Source of the DNA: Sanguinoderma infundibulare
Taxonomy: Eukaryota; Basidiomycota; Agaricomycetes; Polyporales; Polyporaceae
DNA length: 64,000 nucleotides
Reading direction: 5' to 3'
Assembly (NCBI GenBank): GCA_032821775.1
Contig: JAVLRN010000001.1
Coordinates: 496,001-560,000 of the forward strand
The position numbers and the translations under genes are program-made. Positions within the stretch are counted from its first letter, which is position 1. Each line of letters opens with the position of its first letter. This document shows positions 45,166 to 58,070 of the stretch, piece by piece. The notes below the pieces were generated by a model. It worked only from the letters and a program-made list of their open reading frames with translations, did no database searches and had not been told where the DNA came from.

Positions 45166-48100
45166 AACCCAATAAGTTAGAGTCCGATGCGGCAAGCGAC
45201 CTGCCAAAGGGGCGGAGAGGCTCGCTCGACTCGGAAGATATATAGCCTTCGACCCCTTCCATGGAACAGTCACAGTGTACCGCATTCCAAGCACAACGCC
45301 ACGGTCCCCTACCTGCATCATTTCGGGACTCACGCGAGGCGGAAAAGTTGTGCCGCTACGATCTGAGCGACCATCTCATGTCGATATGGAGGTTTCCCCG
45401 CCCTCTCCGCTCCTGGGTCTTCAGAAACAGATCGTGAATACCAAGATATTGCGTATGCGGAATCCTCAGAGTCTCCGTTTAGACTCTGCAAAGCTTTATC
45501 AGACGCCGGAAGGTGTAACGGACGTGACATCACATGACCTCCCGATCCCCGTCTTCTTTTTGTCTTGTATCTTCACACTTCCGCTCGTTGTTTTGGTTGC
45601 CTTGTGGTCTTGTTCAGAAGTAGTACATAGAGTCGACAGAGTATCGTGCATCTGCAGCGTTCTCGTATCAGAGGCATTTTACCCTGTCTTTGGTCATTGG
45701 GCGCTCTTGTGTGACCGCAACATTCCCGATTGGGATCGCGACGGTTACAGAAGGGTAGCATCTGAAGGCCTGATGCGTCCACGCATTTGGTTCGTTACAG
45801 GACGGCGGCCACTTCTAGCGTGTCTTCCATGCATCACCTGAGCGATTGCCTGCCTTCGTCAGCGCGTCGCTCGCACCGGTAATCGGGAGTATCTTACGCT
45901 AATGTACCGTCAGGAGGTGATGTGTGGCACCCGTGGCGCACAAATTCTGATCGACATCGGCGAAACGCTCGAGCGTTGTCGTGGCTGACAAGGTCTGCGA
46001 TCGCGCGGGGAAACATGAGGTTGAAGCTTTAAGTGGCGTAGAAACGAAACATGGGGAATGTTGACTCGAGATCGTTGTCGTGTGTTCAAGACGTCAGTGA
46101 CCCGCCAGTGGTCACTGCAAGTTGGACGTGACCTCGCTCACCTTCGCCTTCACTTGGTGTTTCGATGTGACTGCAACAGTGCAGAAGAATGACATCAACG
46201 GGCCGAAAGGATGGTGCAGACTAAACGAGTATAAAAGATTTGCCCTGCGGAAATTGATCACTCACCTGAACAAGCTACCAACGCGACCCGAAGCACCAGG
46301 TGGTCCGTAGTCAGGCTAGTCGAGGCGTAACTGTTAAAGCTTGGAGCTTTGAAGTACGTGGACGGCATTTCACCGGTACTATTTATGAAAGCGAATAAAT
46401 ACAGCTGGGGGAGGTACTCCGCGAAGTGGGTCGAGGTACCTTTCGACCCATGGAACACTCCTACGACTCGGATCTGCGTTGTCGATCGCCAAAGGAGAAA
46501 CACCGGGGTGATACAACACCTCCCCGCCGGGCCCGCCCTACCCAGGCCTTGCTTCACAGTGGAAGCTACTTAGCTCGGAGTCGGAGATGCAGTTTTTCGG
46601 AAGAGGACCAAGCACTCACTAATTCCGAGCACTCTCCCGTGCCATGTCCTATTTCTGTCTGATATGTCTAGCCAGGCACGGTATAGCGGGAGGTCAAGAT
46701 GCTTTCGCGGAGCGCACAAACTCCGCGTTGGGCACTCTGTGCCGAGTCGATGCCGGGCGTGCCACGTGGATGGCGCACATGACATTTGACAGCCTTAATG
46801 GGACGGCCGAGTGGCCAGTGAAGTCTTCCCGCCCACGGCCATTCCTCCGACCGGCAAGTGGTGCGAGAAGAAGGTGCAACAAGCTTGGTCGCTCGCGGTG
46901 GGAATGGGCCCCGATCCATGCAGGAAGAATGGCCCGTTGCCATGGGGCAGGACACCTGGAATGCCGCCGCCGCCTGAAGGGAAAGACAAGCACTCCTCAC
47001 TCCTCTTTCAGGAGGATCCGCCTGCCCTCTTCACCGAAGAAAGGCCCAACTAGCAGCGGCGCTCCAGACCGACGCTCTGAGGGCGTATGTAAACTCAAAG
47101 GGCCTGAAAGGATGCTATACCGTTCATTAAGCTCTCCATTCGCAGCTGGCGTCCCGCGGATGACCGAACGTTCGTTGCCGAGCATACAGTAGTCTGCCCC
47201 TTGCTCACACCGACTTGCGAGGGCGCAGACACGGTGACGAAGCGCGGCGCACAGCGATCAGCCCAGGCCAAGGACAGAAGACAGGCGTACGCCGCGTAAG
47301 CTTGCTCACCTGTCGGAAGACCACGAGCCTCGAGCAGCCTAACGCCTCTCTACAAGCGAGATGCGTCACAAAAGTGGCCAACAGCCGGGCAGCGGCGACT
47401 CACGATTGCTCCGAGTCGCGTCGGGAGCATGGAAGCCGTCGTGGCGTCCTGAAACCTCGGCGACGCGGACGCACGCTGTCTGTTGAGAAAGCCGCGAGCG
47501 GCGGTTGAAGAAGCCTCAGGCGAGCCGCGCGGTGCCCGGACGCAATAGCAGCGTGCTGGCTGCCGCGTAACGTAAAGTTCGGACTCCTGGGGCGGCCCAT
47601 TCGCGTGGAGTTTGGCAGGACGAGAAGGCGTGTCGCGTTATACGGGTAGGTGCGCGCGCGAGATCGACACAAGCCACAAACGGAAACGGTTTGTAAATTT
47701 AGGTGGAATCGTGAGAGGCGTGCCGAGAACCGTATCCGAGAATCGTGTCCGAGAACCTCGCGACGGACCTTGTGGTCGTCCCAGGATGGGTGAGGGCGCG
47801 TAGATCAAGACACCAGCAGGCGTGCGGTCCACTTAGACCATGTCGGGTAAATCATACATTCCATGGGACGAGCGGGGCACTTACCATGCCAGGGGTGGGA
47901 TGCGAAGATGGGTATCTTGAGCGCTACCAACCACAACGTTTACTTGCTTGGGGCACTCGGGGCCCACCATGAGGGAATAGCACGCGTGGATGGTGAAGTC
48001 ATCGATGGCGATACCGTGGCCTTCCTGAGTATCTGATGCTCCAATCTGGACGAGCTCCCAATGTGGTCGGAATGCAGGGACGCATTGACATAGTGTGGCC

Positions 48101-50061
48101 GGCTTCGTCGGCGTCCGGCTAGAAGAACTTCTCGCTGGATGGAGCTGTGGAGAAGCCTTCGCGAGACAATGTCTGCGGTGACTGAATGGGCAGCCGGTGA
48201 CAATACTGTACCTGCTGGCAGTTCCATTCAACGGTTCAGATACGACCCGAAGCTCAGAGTTCATGGCTGGGATATCCTGTTTGCAGGGACTGTCAGCGAG
48301 ACGGATCCTAGCACGAGGAAGGGAGAAACTAGAACCTCGGAGCACCCCCTCGTTGCCTAGGTCATGCGACGACGCGGACCTTGAATCTCGTCAATTAAGC
48401 CAACGTCTGACCGCTTCCGAGCGAGGGGAACGCGCCGATAGAGGCCAGAGGTCAACATCCCTTCGGCGCGAGAACCTGTCCATGAGAGTTTAATTCGTGG
48501 CAAGTTTCGCAGCCAGCATCGCAGCTTCTCCCCGCTGCATCAGCCGTACCTTGCGTCTCTCCACCGCACAATGATACCAACCGGAGGTTGACTGGATGCA
48601 CTGGGAGGAGAATGGAAGATCGATGCCACGCTTAATACGCGAGCAGAATCGCTGCTTCAGCGCGAGAGGGCACCCACGACGGCCTGCGGACGTTCAACTT
48701 TTCACTTCCTTTCCAGAAGCCCGGGCAAACTCGATCCTCACCTCCACGCAGACGCCATATCCGGCCACGAAGGAAGATCCTTCACAGGTTATGACCTGAA
48801 TTCCAAAAGACCAGGGTTCAACATTTACTCGAAGGAGTGACAACCCTAGGATGTCAAGCAATGTAAGCACAAAGTTGCATGGCGCGAATCGCACGATAAT
48901 TTGAATCACGGCTCACTGAAAACAGTCGTCGACTGGACTCCCACCGCGCTGAGATCCGAGCGAGCGATGCCAAGAACCCGCTGCGTAATCGTCTGCTTGG
49001 AATTTGGAGTACTGTTTGTATGGCGAAGCCGAAGCCCATGGGCTGCTCGGGTTGCCTCGTGAGAGCGCCGTGCTCTCGGGACGCATTAAGGTTCGCGTTC
49101 ACGCTGGTGTCACACACAGTGTGCGAGCCCGAGTGCAGCAGGACGGTTGCGCCACTTCCATTCCCGCTCACGGGCCCTCGACCTTAAACTCCGCGAATCC
49201 CACATCAGTGCCAGATCTAGGCGGGTCTATTGGATGTGGGATGCTCACCATCCTGAGCTACGCAGATCTCTTTTGGATCTGGGAAGGTGCTGAGGGATGC
49301 CGCCTTCGGCTTCACATTTCCTCTGCGCATAATAAACGACTTGGGGCATAAGTGGATTGAATGACGCTCTACGGAAACCGCACCGGTTGAGAAAGCCAGA
49401 TGTACTTGTTGACTTTAGGAGGACATCGCGTTCCCAACCTTCCCGCGATTTGCGAAGTGCCGAACACGCAGGAGGACGGCTCCTCGGGCCAGTGGACATC
49501 GATCCGTCACCGACGGGGTGGCACACGAGGAGTGCGAAGCTACCGGCTCCAAGGTACCTCGTCGCGGTGGAGCCGCAACGAGCTACAGCATTAATCGCAT
49601 TGCTAGATTCCCATGAGGCAAAGGTACTTGAACAACGATGCACGTCGCCGATAAGTAGCTCCCCACGATCTGTGCGTCAATAGGGGGATATGAACATGGG
49701 AATGACGAAAACCTGAACGGCAGATGCTGCAATTCGAGCGATGTGTTTATACGAAGTTTGCGTAGCTGGAACTTCCCCACTTGAGATACAGGCGGTGCGG
49801 AAAGGCATGACTGACGTTTGCTATTGCCTCGAGGCTTAGTAAAGAATTGTCGTAGAAAGATACCGAAAACATACACCAAATATAGAACCGAAGTCGTGGT
49901 TGTTTGACATTGACTTGTTTGTAGGCCCATCTGCGCAAATTGAATTGTGTTGAACATCGAAACGTCATGGAGTTGTTGTCCAGTCGGCAACTTCAAATCG
50001 TGGGCACACCAGGTGCGGACATGGAGGGAGTGGTGAAATTTTCCAGAACTGGAAGGTTCAA
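45166..50061. other. 4.9 kb gene-poor region
   Basis: No confident gene. A plus-strand open frame from the ATG at 45386 to 45841 (about 152 codons, one hydrophobic segment) is unrecognised and begins just upstream of copy B. A minus-strand frame at 47881-48345 contains a stretch resembling extracellular beta-sandwich domains (see findings). The region 46.6-47.7 kb has overlapping frames on both strands but no splice logic. Confidence 0.35.
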
Positions 50062-51164
50062 CTAGATATTCTCCATCTTGGGACGCTTCTCGAGCACCCT
50101 GTCTACGATCCCGAACTCTAGTGCTTCCTGAGCTGTCCACGAACGTTCGTCTTTAGCAACTGTTAGAGGCGGGACCCTCGAGGAAGCTCACCGGTCATGA
50201 AGTAGTCCCGCTCCAGCGCGGTCTCTGGTAGACGAGGAGGAGGTTGAGCCGCAGTCAGAAGGATGGGAAACGAAAAACGCACGGAACCTGTTCAGTGCGT
50301 CCTGGACAGTCTCCCCTTCGCGTGCACAGTGCTTCTGATAAATGCTTGTGAGCAGCTCACGCAACCTCAGGATCTCTTTTGCGTGTATAGCAATGTCACT
50401 GGCCGGGCCTCTCGTTCCGCCAGAGGGTTCTGTGAAGAGCCAATGCAAGAACGTTAACGCATGCAAGTTGACAATGTGCCCGAACTCACGATGAATCATG
50501 ATGCTTGCGTGCGGAAGGACGTGTCGTTTACCCTTCTCTCCGGCGGCGAGAAGCAGGGAGCCCATCGAGCATGCTTGGCCGATGCAGTACGTATGTATGG
50601 GTGACGACACATATTGCATCTATGTCTGCGTGGGTCAAGCTCGAACAAACATATGCGCACATAACAACACTCACTGTGTCATAGATTGACAGACCAGCAG
50701 TCACGCTGCCGCCGGGTGAGTTGATGTACACGTGAATGGGTTTTGAGGTCTCCTCCGCCTCCAGGAATAGCAGTTGCGCCACTACTAGCGCGGAATCCGT
50801 GTCATTGATCTTCTCCCAGGTCAGTGTTGGCTCCTGGGGAGGCTGCGATGCTCACCTCTCCGTAAAGCATGATCACCCTCTCTCTGAGCAGTCGAGAGAA
50901 GATGTCATAACTTCGTTCCCCTCTACCCTGTTATACGCATATAGTCCGCGGCTTTCACTGAAAATGGATAATGCTCACCGTCTGTTCAATGACAATTGGG
51001 ACCAGGTTCGCAGTCACTGGATGCGCATGGCCGATCCCACTCCATTCGGTCGCGAGCGGATGCAAGTGTCGCACATGACGGGTAGCAGAGGCTGCTGTTG
51101 GCGTCCTTTTTTTCAAGCATGGAGAGATAGTGCGAGAGACGGAGCGTCTGATGGCGAAAGACAT
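50062..51164 (-). CDS. Mitochondrial ATP-dependent Clp protease proteolytic subunit ClpP
   Basis: Serine protease core of the ClpXP complex in the mitochondrial matrix. Seven exons, about 257 residues. Exon 1 (50979-51164) encodes an Arg/Ser-rich presequence ([19 protein letters not shown]...) and '[10 protein letters not shown]'; exon 2 (50856-50927) is '[24 protein letters not shown]'. Next come '[19 protein letters not shown]', '[18 protein letters not shown]', the nucleophile motif '[14 protein letters not shown]', the catalytic-His motif '[20 protein letters not shown]' (His-Gln codon split by an intron), '[20 protein letters not shown]' with the Asp region, and '[12 protein letters not shown]'. 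All three catalytic sites are present. ClpP is absent from baker's yeast but retained in many filamentous fungi. The start codon is 245 nt from the divergent Brl1-type gene, so a promoter is probably shared. Confidence 0.95.
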
Positions 51165-51408
51165 GTTGGCGACGGACGGTCGTCGTGGCGGACGTCGTCG
51201 GTGACGAGTCGCAAGTCGCGAGCATAGGCGCCCAGGCGTTGCGCCGCGTTCACGTGACTCACGCGTTTGTGGGCTGCGGGCGAGGACGAGCCACGACGAC
51301 GTTTCTCGCGTTGACCACCACCTGGCTTCGGGACCCGTATCGCCCGCCTTCCTAGACAGCCTTACGACTGAACGAACGCTGCCGACGCGCAACGGATAAC
51401 GACTCGAA

Positions 51409-52830
51409 ATGGTGTATCCACTCACTCAGCAGCGGTCGACCGAGGCCCCGATGGAGTTCGAGTGGACGAACAGGCCGAGTAGCAAGATGACGCCTGCATG
51501 GAAAACAGATTCACACACTCCGACGAAACGTGAGTGCCACTCCTCTCGCAACTCGTCTGCTTTGCATGTGCGATGGTGCGCCCGTTTCAACCGGCACGGG
51601 GCCATCGCTCATGTCTCGTGGATTCATTTATCTATTCGCTCACGTCATATATAGGAAATTTAAATGAAGCCAACCCCCAGACCCCCTCCTTCTCAACACC
51701 GAGCACACCACAGCGACCGGCATTCTCCCAGTTCGATTCACCTTTCCTCTTCAATTTGCCCGCTCCCCACACACCCCACCCCCCGCCGTGGGCTCCGCCC
51801 CCAAATGGCTCGCCTGAAAAGGCCTTCCCGCAACCAGAGCTCAACGATGTGGAAATGTCCGAGTCTAGTCCTGCTGGAAAGTCACTTGAGAAGGACCGGG
51901 AAGCGGAGGGAGGGCGGACAATCGCATCAGGAGCGCTGGTTAGAGTCTTCAAGAAGCGGCGGGGACGGGAGCGGAGTCGGCCGGGACGTCGTCGCGCAAG
52001 GGTCGAAGATGGCGATGGGAGTAGTGGGGAGGAGAGCGGAGACGAGGCCCCGCCGACGCAAAAGACAACAAATCACTACACATTAAACATGACCGGTCCG
52101 CAAGCCCCACCCTCTGACCTCCCATTCCGTCTCCTTGGGTACGTTCCATTCTTAATTCACGCCTTGAAGTCTCACGAACCATACGCACAGCTTTGTGCAA
52201 GTTGGATTCAACGCTACATTAGCGTTACTCGGCATCTACCTTATCGTGTTGTGCTTCCTCACGGTCCAGCGCGACGTCGAATACCGTGTCGCGGAATACT
52301 CCATGGACATCGTGCAAGAGATTGCGCAATGTGACTTGGCGTACAAGACCAACCTTTGTGCACAAGGTCAAGTGCCCGCAATGGCCGCGCAGTGTGCTGC
52401 TTGGGAGACGTGCAGGAATCGCGACCCGACCAAGGTCGGCCGTGCGAAGGTCAGCATGGAGGTCATCGGAGAGGTCGTCAACTCGTTCGTGGAGCCGATC
52501 AGCTGGAAGACACTGGTGAGTACTCCCCATTTGCTTCAGCCGGAACAACCATGCTGATTGCGCGGAAAGGCCTTTGTCATCTTGTTCCTCGCATTTTTCA
52601 CCGTCTTCATCAACTCGCTCCCGTCGTACTTCCGACCGCCCGCGCCTGCACCCGCACCTGCTGCTCATCATATCCCTGGCTACCCCATGGCTCCTGCGAT
52701 CCCCTATCACGCAACACGGGGCTACCTCGCTTCGCCAGAATGGAGTAACAAATCATGGAAGCGCGAGGAGGACGAAGTTGCGCCGAGGAGAAGACGACTG
52801 GAGGACGGTCAAGCCGCGAAGGTCAAATAG
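51409..52830 (+). CDS. Brl1/Brr6-type nuclear envelope protein
   Basis: Nuclear-envelope/ER membrane protein needed for nuclear pore assembly and lipid homeostasis in yeasts (family knowledge). Four exons (51409-51529, 51655-52138, 52191-52515, 52570-52830) give 396 residues. A disordered Pro/Ser-rich N-terminal half includes a basic patch ('RVFKKRRGRERSRPGRRRARVE'). The di-cysteine domain follows: helix 'QVGFNATLALLGIYLIVLCF', lumenal segment with 'AQCDLAYKTNLC', 'AAQCAAWETCRNRDP', 'EVIGEVVNSFVEPISWKT', then a second helix 'AFVILFLAFFTVFINSLPSY' and a basic tail. The four conserved lumenal cysteines are present. An internal ATG at 51451 (MEFEWTNRP) is an alternative start that better resembles family N-termini; the upstream ATG at 51409 is the longest option. 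Confidence 0.9.
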
Positions 52831-55800
52831 GTACATCCTGTCGACATCCTTGGCTCGTTCGGACGGAGCGACATGTTGATGATTGGATATGGTTCGAAAT
52901 GTCGCATATTGGTTCGCATTCAAAATCACGCTGTTCTCCCACCCCACATTGTCTATTTACAACTATTGTATATTCCAATTGCAACCCCACATCATTTCCT
53001 AGGTAAGCTCCGGTCATAATACTTGGTATCTAGCTGTCGTCGCTGACCAGCCGTCAATCAGGACATTATACGCTGGTACATCTGTGTCATATGCTCAACG
53101 ATCATCTTGCATCCTGCATTTTCTGGACGCTGGCTCGGCTCCCCCCGCCACAAAAGTTCCTCATCTCAGTACTCGCATCTCCGTCTCAGCCGCCCAACGG
53201 TTGCGGATATGTGACAGTCCCCACGTCGAGGCTTGTTTCACCAGAAGGTTCGTGTGGCGACATCTGAAGCTAAGCCCCAGACAAACTTTCATCCCTCTTG
53301 AGCACAGGAACGATTCTAGCCATACCGGAGAGCGTTTTCACCGGAGGTGTGGGATGTGTCCCAGACAGCGCGCTCTCGTTGCTTGGTGTTCGTCACAGGC
53401 GTACGCTCTTCCCCGCTGGTCCTTCAGAAATCACCATCATGATTTGTTTGCACCTCGACGCTTGCCATCTCGCATTCGAACCCGCTCGGTACGCACAGAG
53501 ATCAGTTTGATCTGTGGGAACCCCATGGTTTTACGTGGTGAGTTCTAGCCACCTCTTTACGCGCGCTGTGCGTCTAGCGCTGTCGCCCAGCTCGCCACTA
53601 GTGCCGCCCCTCGCGGTGCAGTGTGCGTGAGCTGGGGCGTCCCTGGGCTCCGCGATTAGTCAACGCTTGTACCAGGTTTCACTTGACTCTTCGGCGTCGG
53701 CGTCGGCGTGCTAAGAAATTACACTACCCCGTTCGCGATACGTTACGACGTCTGGTTTGCGTTGATGGGGAGTCGGTTGCGGCGTACGGCGCCCGATGAT
53801 AACTCGGTTCGCATCTTCTGGAGCGTCTCCAGTAGAAGGGGCCTGAAGGGGCGCGTATATTTCAGACCCGGGATGGACACACGCTCGGGCTTTGAGTTGC
53901 CATCACCAAAGCCCGAGCATGAGCACATCCAAATTCCAGGAAGGTTGCATTCAGCTTACTGCCTGATCATCGTAGAGACGGTGTCAATGGTCCCTCCTTG
54001 TCCCACGTCCGACGAGGAGAAGGCTCGAAACCAGTGCGAGCTGCGGCTCTCCGCACGCAGTACTGCCGTGGACGACGTCGCCTGAAAGTTGGACTCCGCA
54101 TCGCGAAGGCGAAGTCCTTCGAGAACCTTGTTTTCGCCGCAAGTGCATCATGCATGTGATGATGGTTTACGTTATTCGCAGTCGCTTTTCATGCAAAAGT
54201 TCCTACACTGGGATTCTAACGTCGCTCAACGTTCGTCTATCTATTCGCAGCCTGCGATATGGTTTTGCTTGCTGCGGGTGGACTTGGATTGGCCACATGG
54301 GCTATCATGGGTTTACGAGGAGCGCTGTGCACTGGTTTGTGGTTTGCTATGTCATAACTTTGTACCGCCATCTGAAGCCTCCTGACGCATTCGACCTTTG
54401 TCGATCGCTATGTCAGGGCTGACGTTGACGATTAGGGAGTTATGTGCAACGGTCCCGCTGGCGCCGTGTCACCGGGCTAGATCAACAAAAGGGTGCTAGC
54501 CTCTAGGCCTGCGGTTGCAACGGGCTTGCAGAATGCCATCGAGCCTACTCCACTCCTTGACGGTGTCCCTATTGAATCCAAGTGTGTCCTGTGCGATGCA
54601 CCGGTCCCGGGCTGCTCGAGTTCTACTAGTCGCTCCTGTCCGCCGGAATGGTGGCGCTGGGGACACTATCGTAAAACCACAACCACACCGGGTTCGCTTG
54701 GCCTGTGATTGTTGCTGGTTGTGGAGTTCAGCGCGATCAACGCGAAATACATGGAGAAATACATTTCACCCGTTTAACTCACTTCCATCTTCCAAGCCAT
54801 CGCCAGGGGTGGACCTACAGGGACCTACGTTCGGCCAAGTTGCGGTTGCGAAGGTCAATGTTGGACTTTGAACGATCAAAGGCAAGTGCAGATCGTCGAC
54901 GATCGAGTTAGATCATAGGGGCAGTCAAAGAACGGCCTTTTCTCAAGAAAGGCATGCGAGACGCTTCGGGCAGCTGCACCGCGTCCAAACGGAAACGAAT
55001 CACACACCTCCTCAACCACGCACGGGGGTTCTGACTCGTGCTTGGTCGTCCTCGGTCAACCACTGCAAACGCTGTCCCACAGGTTTGCTTTCTTTCTTTT
55101 GGCGAGGTGTCAATAATGTGGCTAACTTGCCCGTGTTGACAGCCCGAACCGCCAAGAGGAGTTTCGAACCTGGCTGTGGGCACGCGATCGCGAGACTCCT
55201 GGAACTCTGCAGCGCACCACAGTTATCGACGTCTCGGAGTTGTGACGGGCACAAAAACCGCTGTCATGCTTTGTGCAACGTGCTGGGGCCAGGCGTTGCG
55301 ATGGCCGTGGCGGCCTAGCAGTGGGCGGCCTGGATCAAATTGATAATGGCAATCTGTTAACCCGAATAGACGGCCATCCGCATCTGCTGACAAGAAACAG
55401 ACCTCGTTTAGGGCATCCCGAAGCCTCGCGTTACGTGAGGTGCTCTGGTGGCAGACAATGCTGTGTGGGCGGCGAAATCCTACAGAGCGCCCCGAGGTGG
55501 GCGGGGTCTCGGATGTGTCGTTTGGCCGGCGGTGCGCGCCCCTTGGATCAGGCTCAACAGGTGCGGGCGTGCCGGTGATTCTAGTTTTCCTCCGCTGAAT
55601 CGCGGGCATATCGATACAGAAACACCATAGGAGTGAGGCGTAGAGGAGAGCAGTGGACGGAGATTGCATCGGAGGCGCGGAATGGTGTGCAACTGAAAGG
55701 AGGAGGCGGGGTCTGGGGTCCGATCTCAAGCGACGGGAGTGGCATAGGCAAGGGACGCGGGTCAGTGACTGGACCTTCCGAATCTTATGACATGATCAGA

Positions 55801-56038
55801 TTCCACTCAGGGTCTTATATCACCTCCCGCCTTCCGTTAGCCGCTCGCCCTGCTCGCCCCAAGCTTCCTCTTCTCCTTCGTCGACGCCTTCGTCAGGGGC
55901 CCTCTTTCTTTTCTTCCACCTGCCTTGGCACTTGTCTCGCAGGGATAACATCGTGAGTCTTGTGGTCTCCATCCAATGACGCGGGTGTGCTGAGCGTATC
56001 CCCGAACAGATAACACCGATCCATATTAGAGCCTTATA
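52831..56038. other. 3.2 kb gene-poor region
   Basis: No gene recognised on either strand. It contains the 3' region of the Brl1-type gene and, towards 56 kb, the promoter of the pepsin-fold gene ('ttagagccttataatg' just before the ATG). Open frames at 53084-53548, 54089-54422 and 55223-55729 have no family signal. Confidence 0.4.
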
Positions 56039-58070
56039 ATGTTTACGAAGACCTTCCTACTCCTCCTTTGCGCATCTTGGGCATGCGCCAACCCACGGGT
56101 TGATGTGCCCGTCGTCCTCAGTCCCGGCGGTCGACCATTGCTCGGTGTATCGATGGTGCGTGCCCTTGCATGGAGCAACTTCATAGGGCAGTGGCGCAGA
56201 CTCAACGTTCAATCTAAAGGGTACCAAGGGCGTTGGGGAGATACAGAATTTCAACTTCACGCTTACGACCAGTATTGGGTACACCTCTGTCGCGAACGAT
56301 CTCTGTGCCAACTGTAGTAGTAATATCGCCCGGTACGTCGTGCATTTTAATCTTCGCATCATGGCTGGACACGGGGTCGGGGAAGCACGCGGAGTGTGCC
56401 GCCCAAGCGCTGAGGTGACGGCAACACACGTTCGAGAATGCCCCGTTGATTTTGTCTGCCGAAGCTCCTCGGTGCTTATGACGATGTGCTAATCTATGTA
56501 CGCAGTTACAATATGTCACTGTCCCCGGACGCGCAGAACCTCAACCAGAACGCTGCCATGGGTTTCGTTACCGGAGGCTTCAGCGGGCCCGTCATAAAGG
56601 AAAACTGCACACTGCAGAATCCGACCTCGCCATGGCTGTATACGAACCAGACCATTATTCGCATGACCGACGTATCCACGGAAAACACGCCTTTCAACGA
56701 CGGTATCTCGGGACTTGTTGGTCTGGGTACCCTGAAGACGCCGACGAATTCTGCCGGGTTTCCCGCAAACTTCAACGACAGTATCTTCGGGCAGTTCTTC
56801 ATTCGCAACCCTGATGCGCAGAACTTCACCTTCGGGTTCGCGCTGAAGCCATCCCCGGTGATCCCTGGAAACTCGACAACCCAGCTCACGTTCGCTTCTG
56901 GGGTCCAGTCGGTCGCCAATCAGGACGCTGGCGTCGTCAACTGGCTTCACGCTGATTCCGCACAATACAACACGAACCAGGTCGTCGTTGTGAACGTCGT
57001 GAACGTCTCTGGTGGATACCTCCCATACAACCAGCAGCCAGACTGGACCGTGCATATGGATGGCTGGTCGGCCAAGATCGGCACCACCAACATCGGCAAC
57101 GGTAATGGCATCTACGTCAACGTCGACCCGTACTTCTCGGGGATCTACCTCCCGGGCAACCAGGCGACGCTCATTCGTAAGTCACTTCCTTGCTTTACGC
57201 TGCGCAGCTTCCCCGAGCGCTCACTCACGTTCGTTTCATGCGCGTTTTGCAGATGACGCGATTCCTGGGTCGACGAAAGTGGCGAGGTCGACGATCGGTC
57301 AGACTACGTCCTGGGAGGTCCCCTGCAATACCTCGATCCAGTTCATTGTGTCCATCAACGGGCAGCAGTTCTTGGTCGACCAATCCATCCTCGTTCAGCC
57401 GGCGGGTGATGGCACGTGCATCAGTATCATCGAGGGCTTCGCCGATTCGTCGGTGACGCAGTACATCTTCGGTCAGACTTGGCTTTCGTCGCTCTACGTG
57501 TAAGTTCCTCTTCTCCGCTCCCGTGCGAATCTCTCTGATCCCTGTCCGCACAGCATCTATAACGTCCCGCAGAACGGCGATGCGTCCATCTCCTTCGCGT
57601 TCCGCAGCAGCCCAAGCAGCGGGACCAACGTCGGCGCGATCGTTGGTGGCGTCGTCGGTGGCGTCGCGGGCGTCATCGCACTCGGGCTTCTCGGGTTCTA
57701 CTTCATCCGCCGCAGGCACGACAAGTCGTTCTTCAAACGCACTGTGGAGCTCGAGGAGGAGCGTCAGGTCGCGACCACCGTCGAGCCATACACCTTCGGC
57801 CACCATCCTGCCCTCCCTGGGACCGCATACCGCGGGCCGGGCAGTCCCGAACTGTCGCCGCACGCGCCCCTGCTCGACCGCGACGCGGGCCCGCTCCCGC
57901 ACTTCCCGCCATCGTACGAGGAGGCGAGCGAGGGCGGCGGTTCGTCTTCGGCCGGTGGGCAGCAGCGCCCGTCTGGTCGCCCGACCGAGAAGGGTGGAAA
58001 CCGGGAAACGATGATGAGTGGCGTGAGCTCTGCACCCGTCAGCCCTGATCCTCAGCATACCACGTTCTGA
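56039..58070 (+). CDS. Membrane-anchored pepsin-fold (A1 aspartic protease-like) protein
   Basis: Signal peptide 'MFTKTFLLLLCASWACA', a pepsin-like ectodomain, one C-terminal transmembrane helix ('VGAIVGGVVGGVAGVIALGLLGFYFI') followed by RRRHDK, and an ~115-residue cytoplasmic tail with a PPSY motif. Exon 1 is 56039-56155. Clear later exons are about 56506-57176, 57253-57499 and 57554-58070. Pepsin landmarks: 'SWLDTGSG' (first active-site Asp, around 56373), 'GISGLVGLG', 'TDWSAKIG'-like block and 'SWEVPCNTSIQFIVSINGQ...IFGQTWLSSLYVIYNV'. At the place of the second Asp-Thr/Ser-Gly the sequence is 'NVDPYFSGIYLPGN', so a canonical second catalytic motif is missing. Splicing between 56220 and 56505 could not be settled; the first motif is in a different frame from 'FNFTLTTSIGYTSV', so an error or decay there is possible. 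Confidence 0.68.

Noticed and set aside
45386..45841. Plus-strand frame of about 152 codons with one hydrophobic stretch
   Set aside because: Unrecognised, no introns or promoter signal, and it lies in the upstream region of DUF6534 copy B; too weak to list as a gene.
46644..47192. 182-codon plus-strand frame and overlapping minus-strand frames, considered as a degraded transposon
   Set aside because: No reverse transcriptase, transposase or helicase motifs, no long terminal or inverted repeats seen.
50110..50170. Extra residues 'VAKDERSW' before 'AQEALEFG' in ClpP
   Set aside because: A later acceptor (GTGGACAG) removes them and gives the canonical '[14 protein letters not shown]', so the earlier acceptor was not used.
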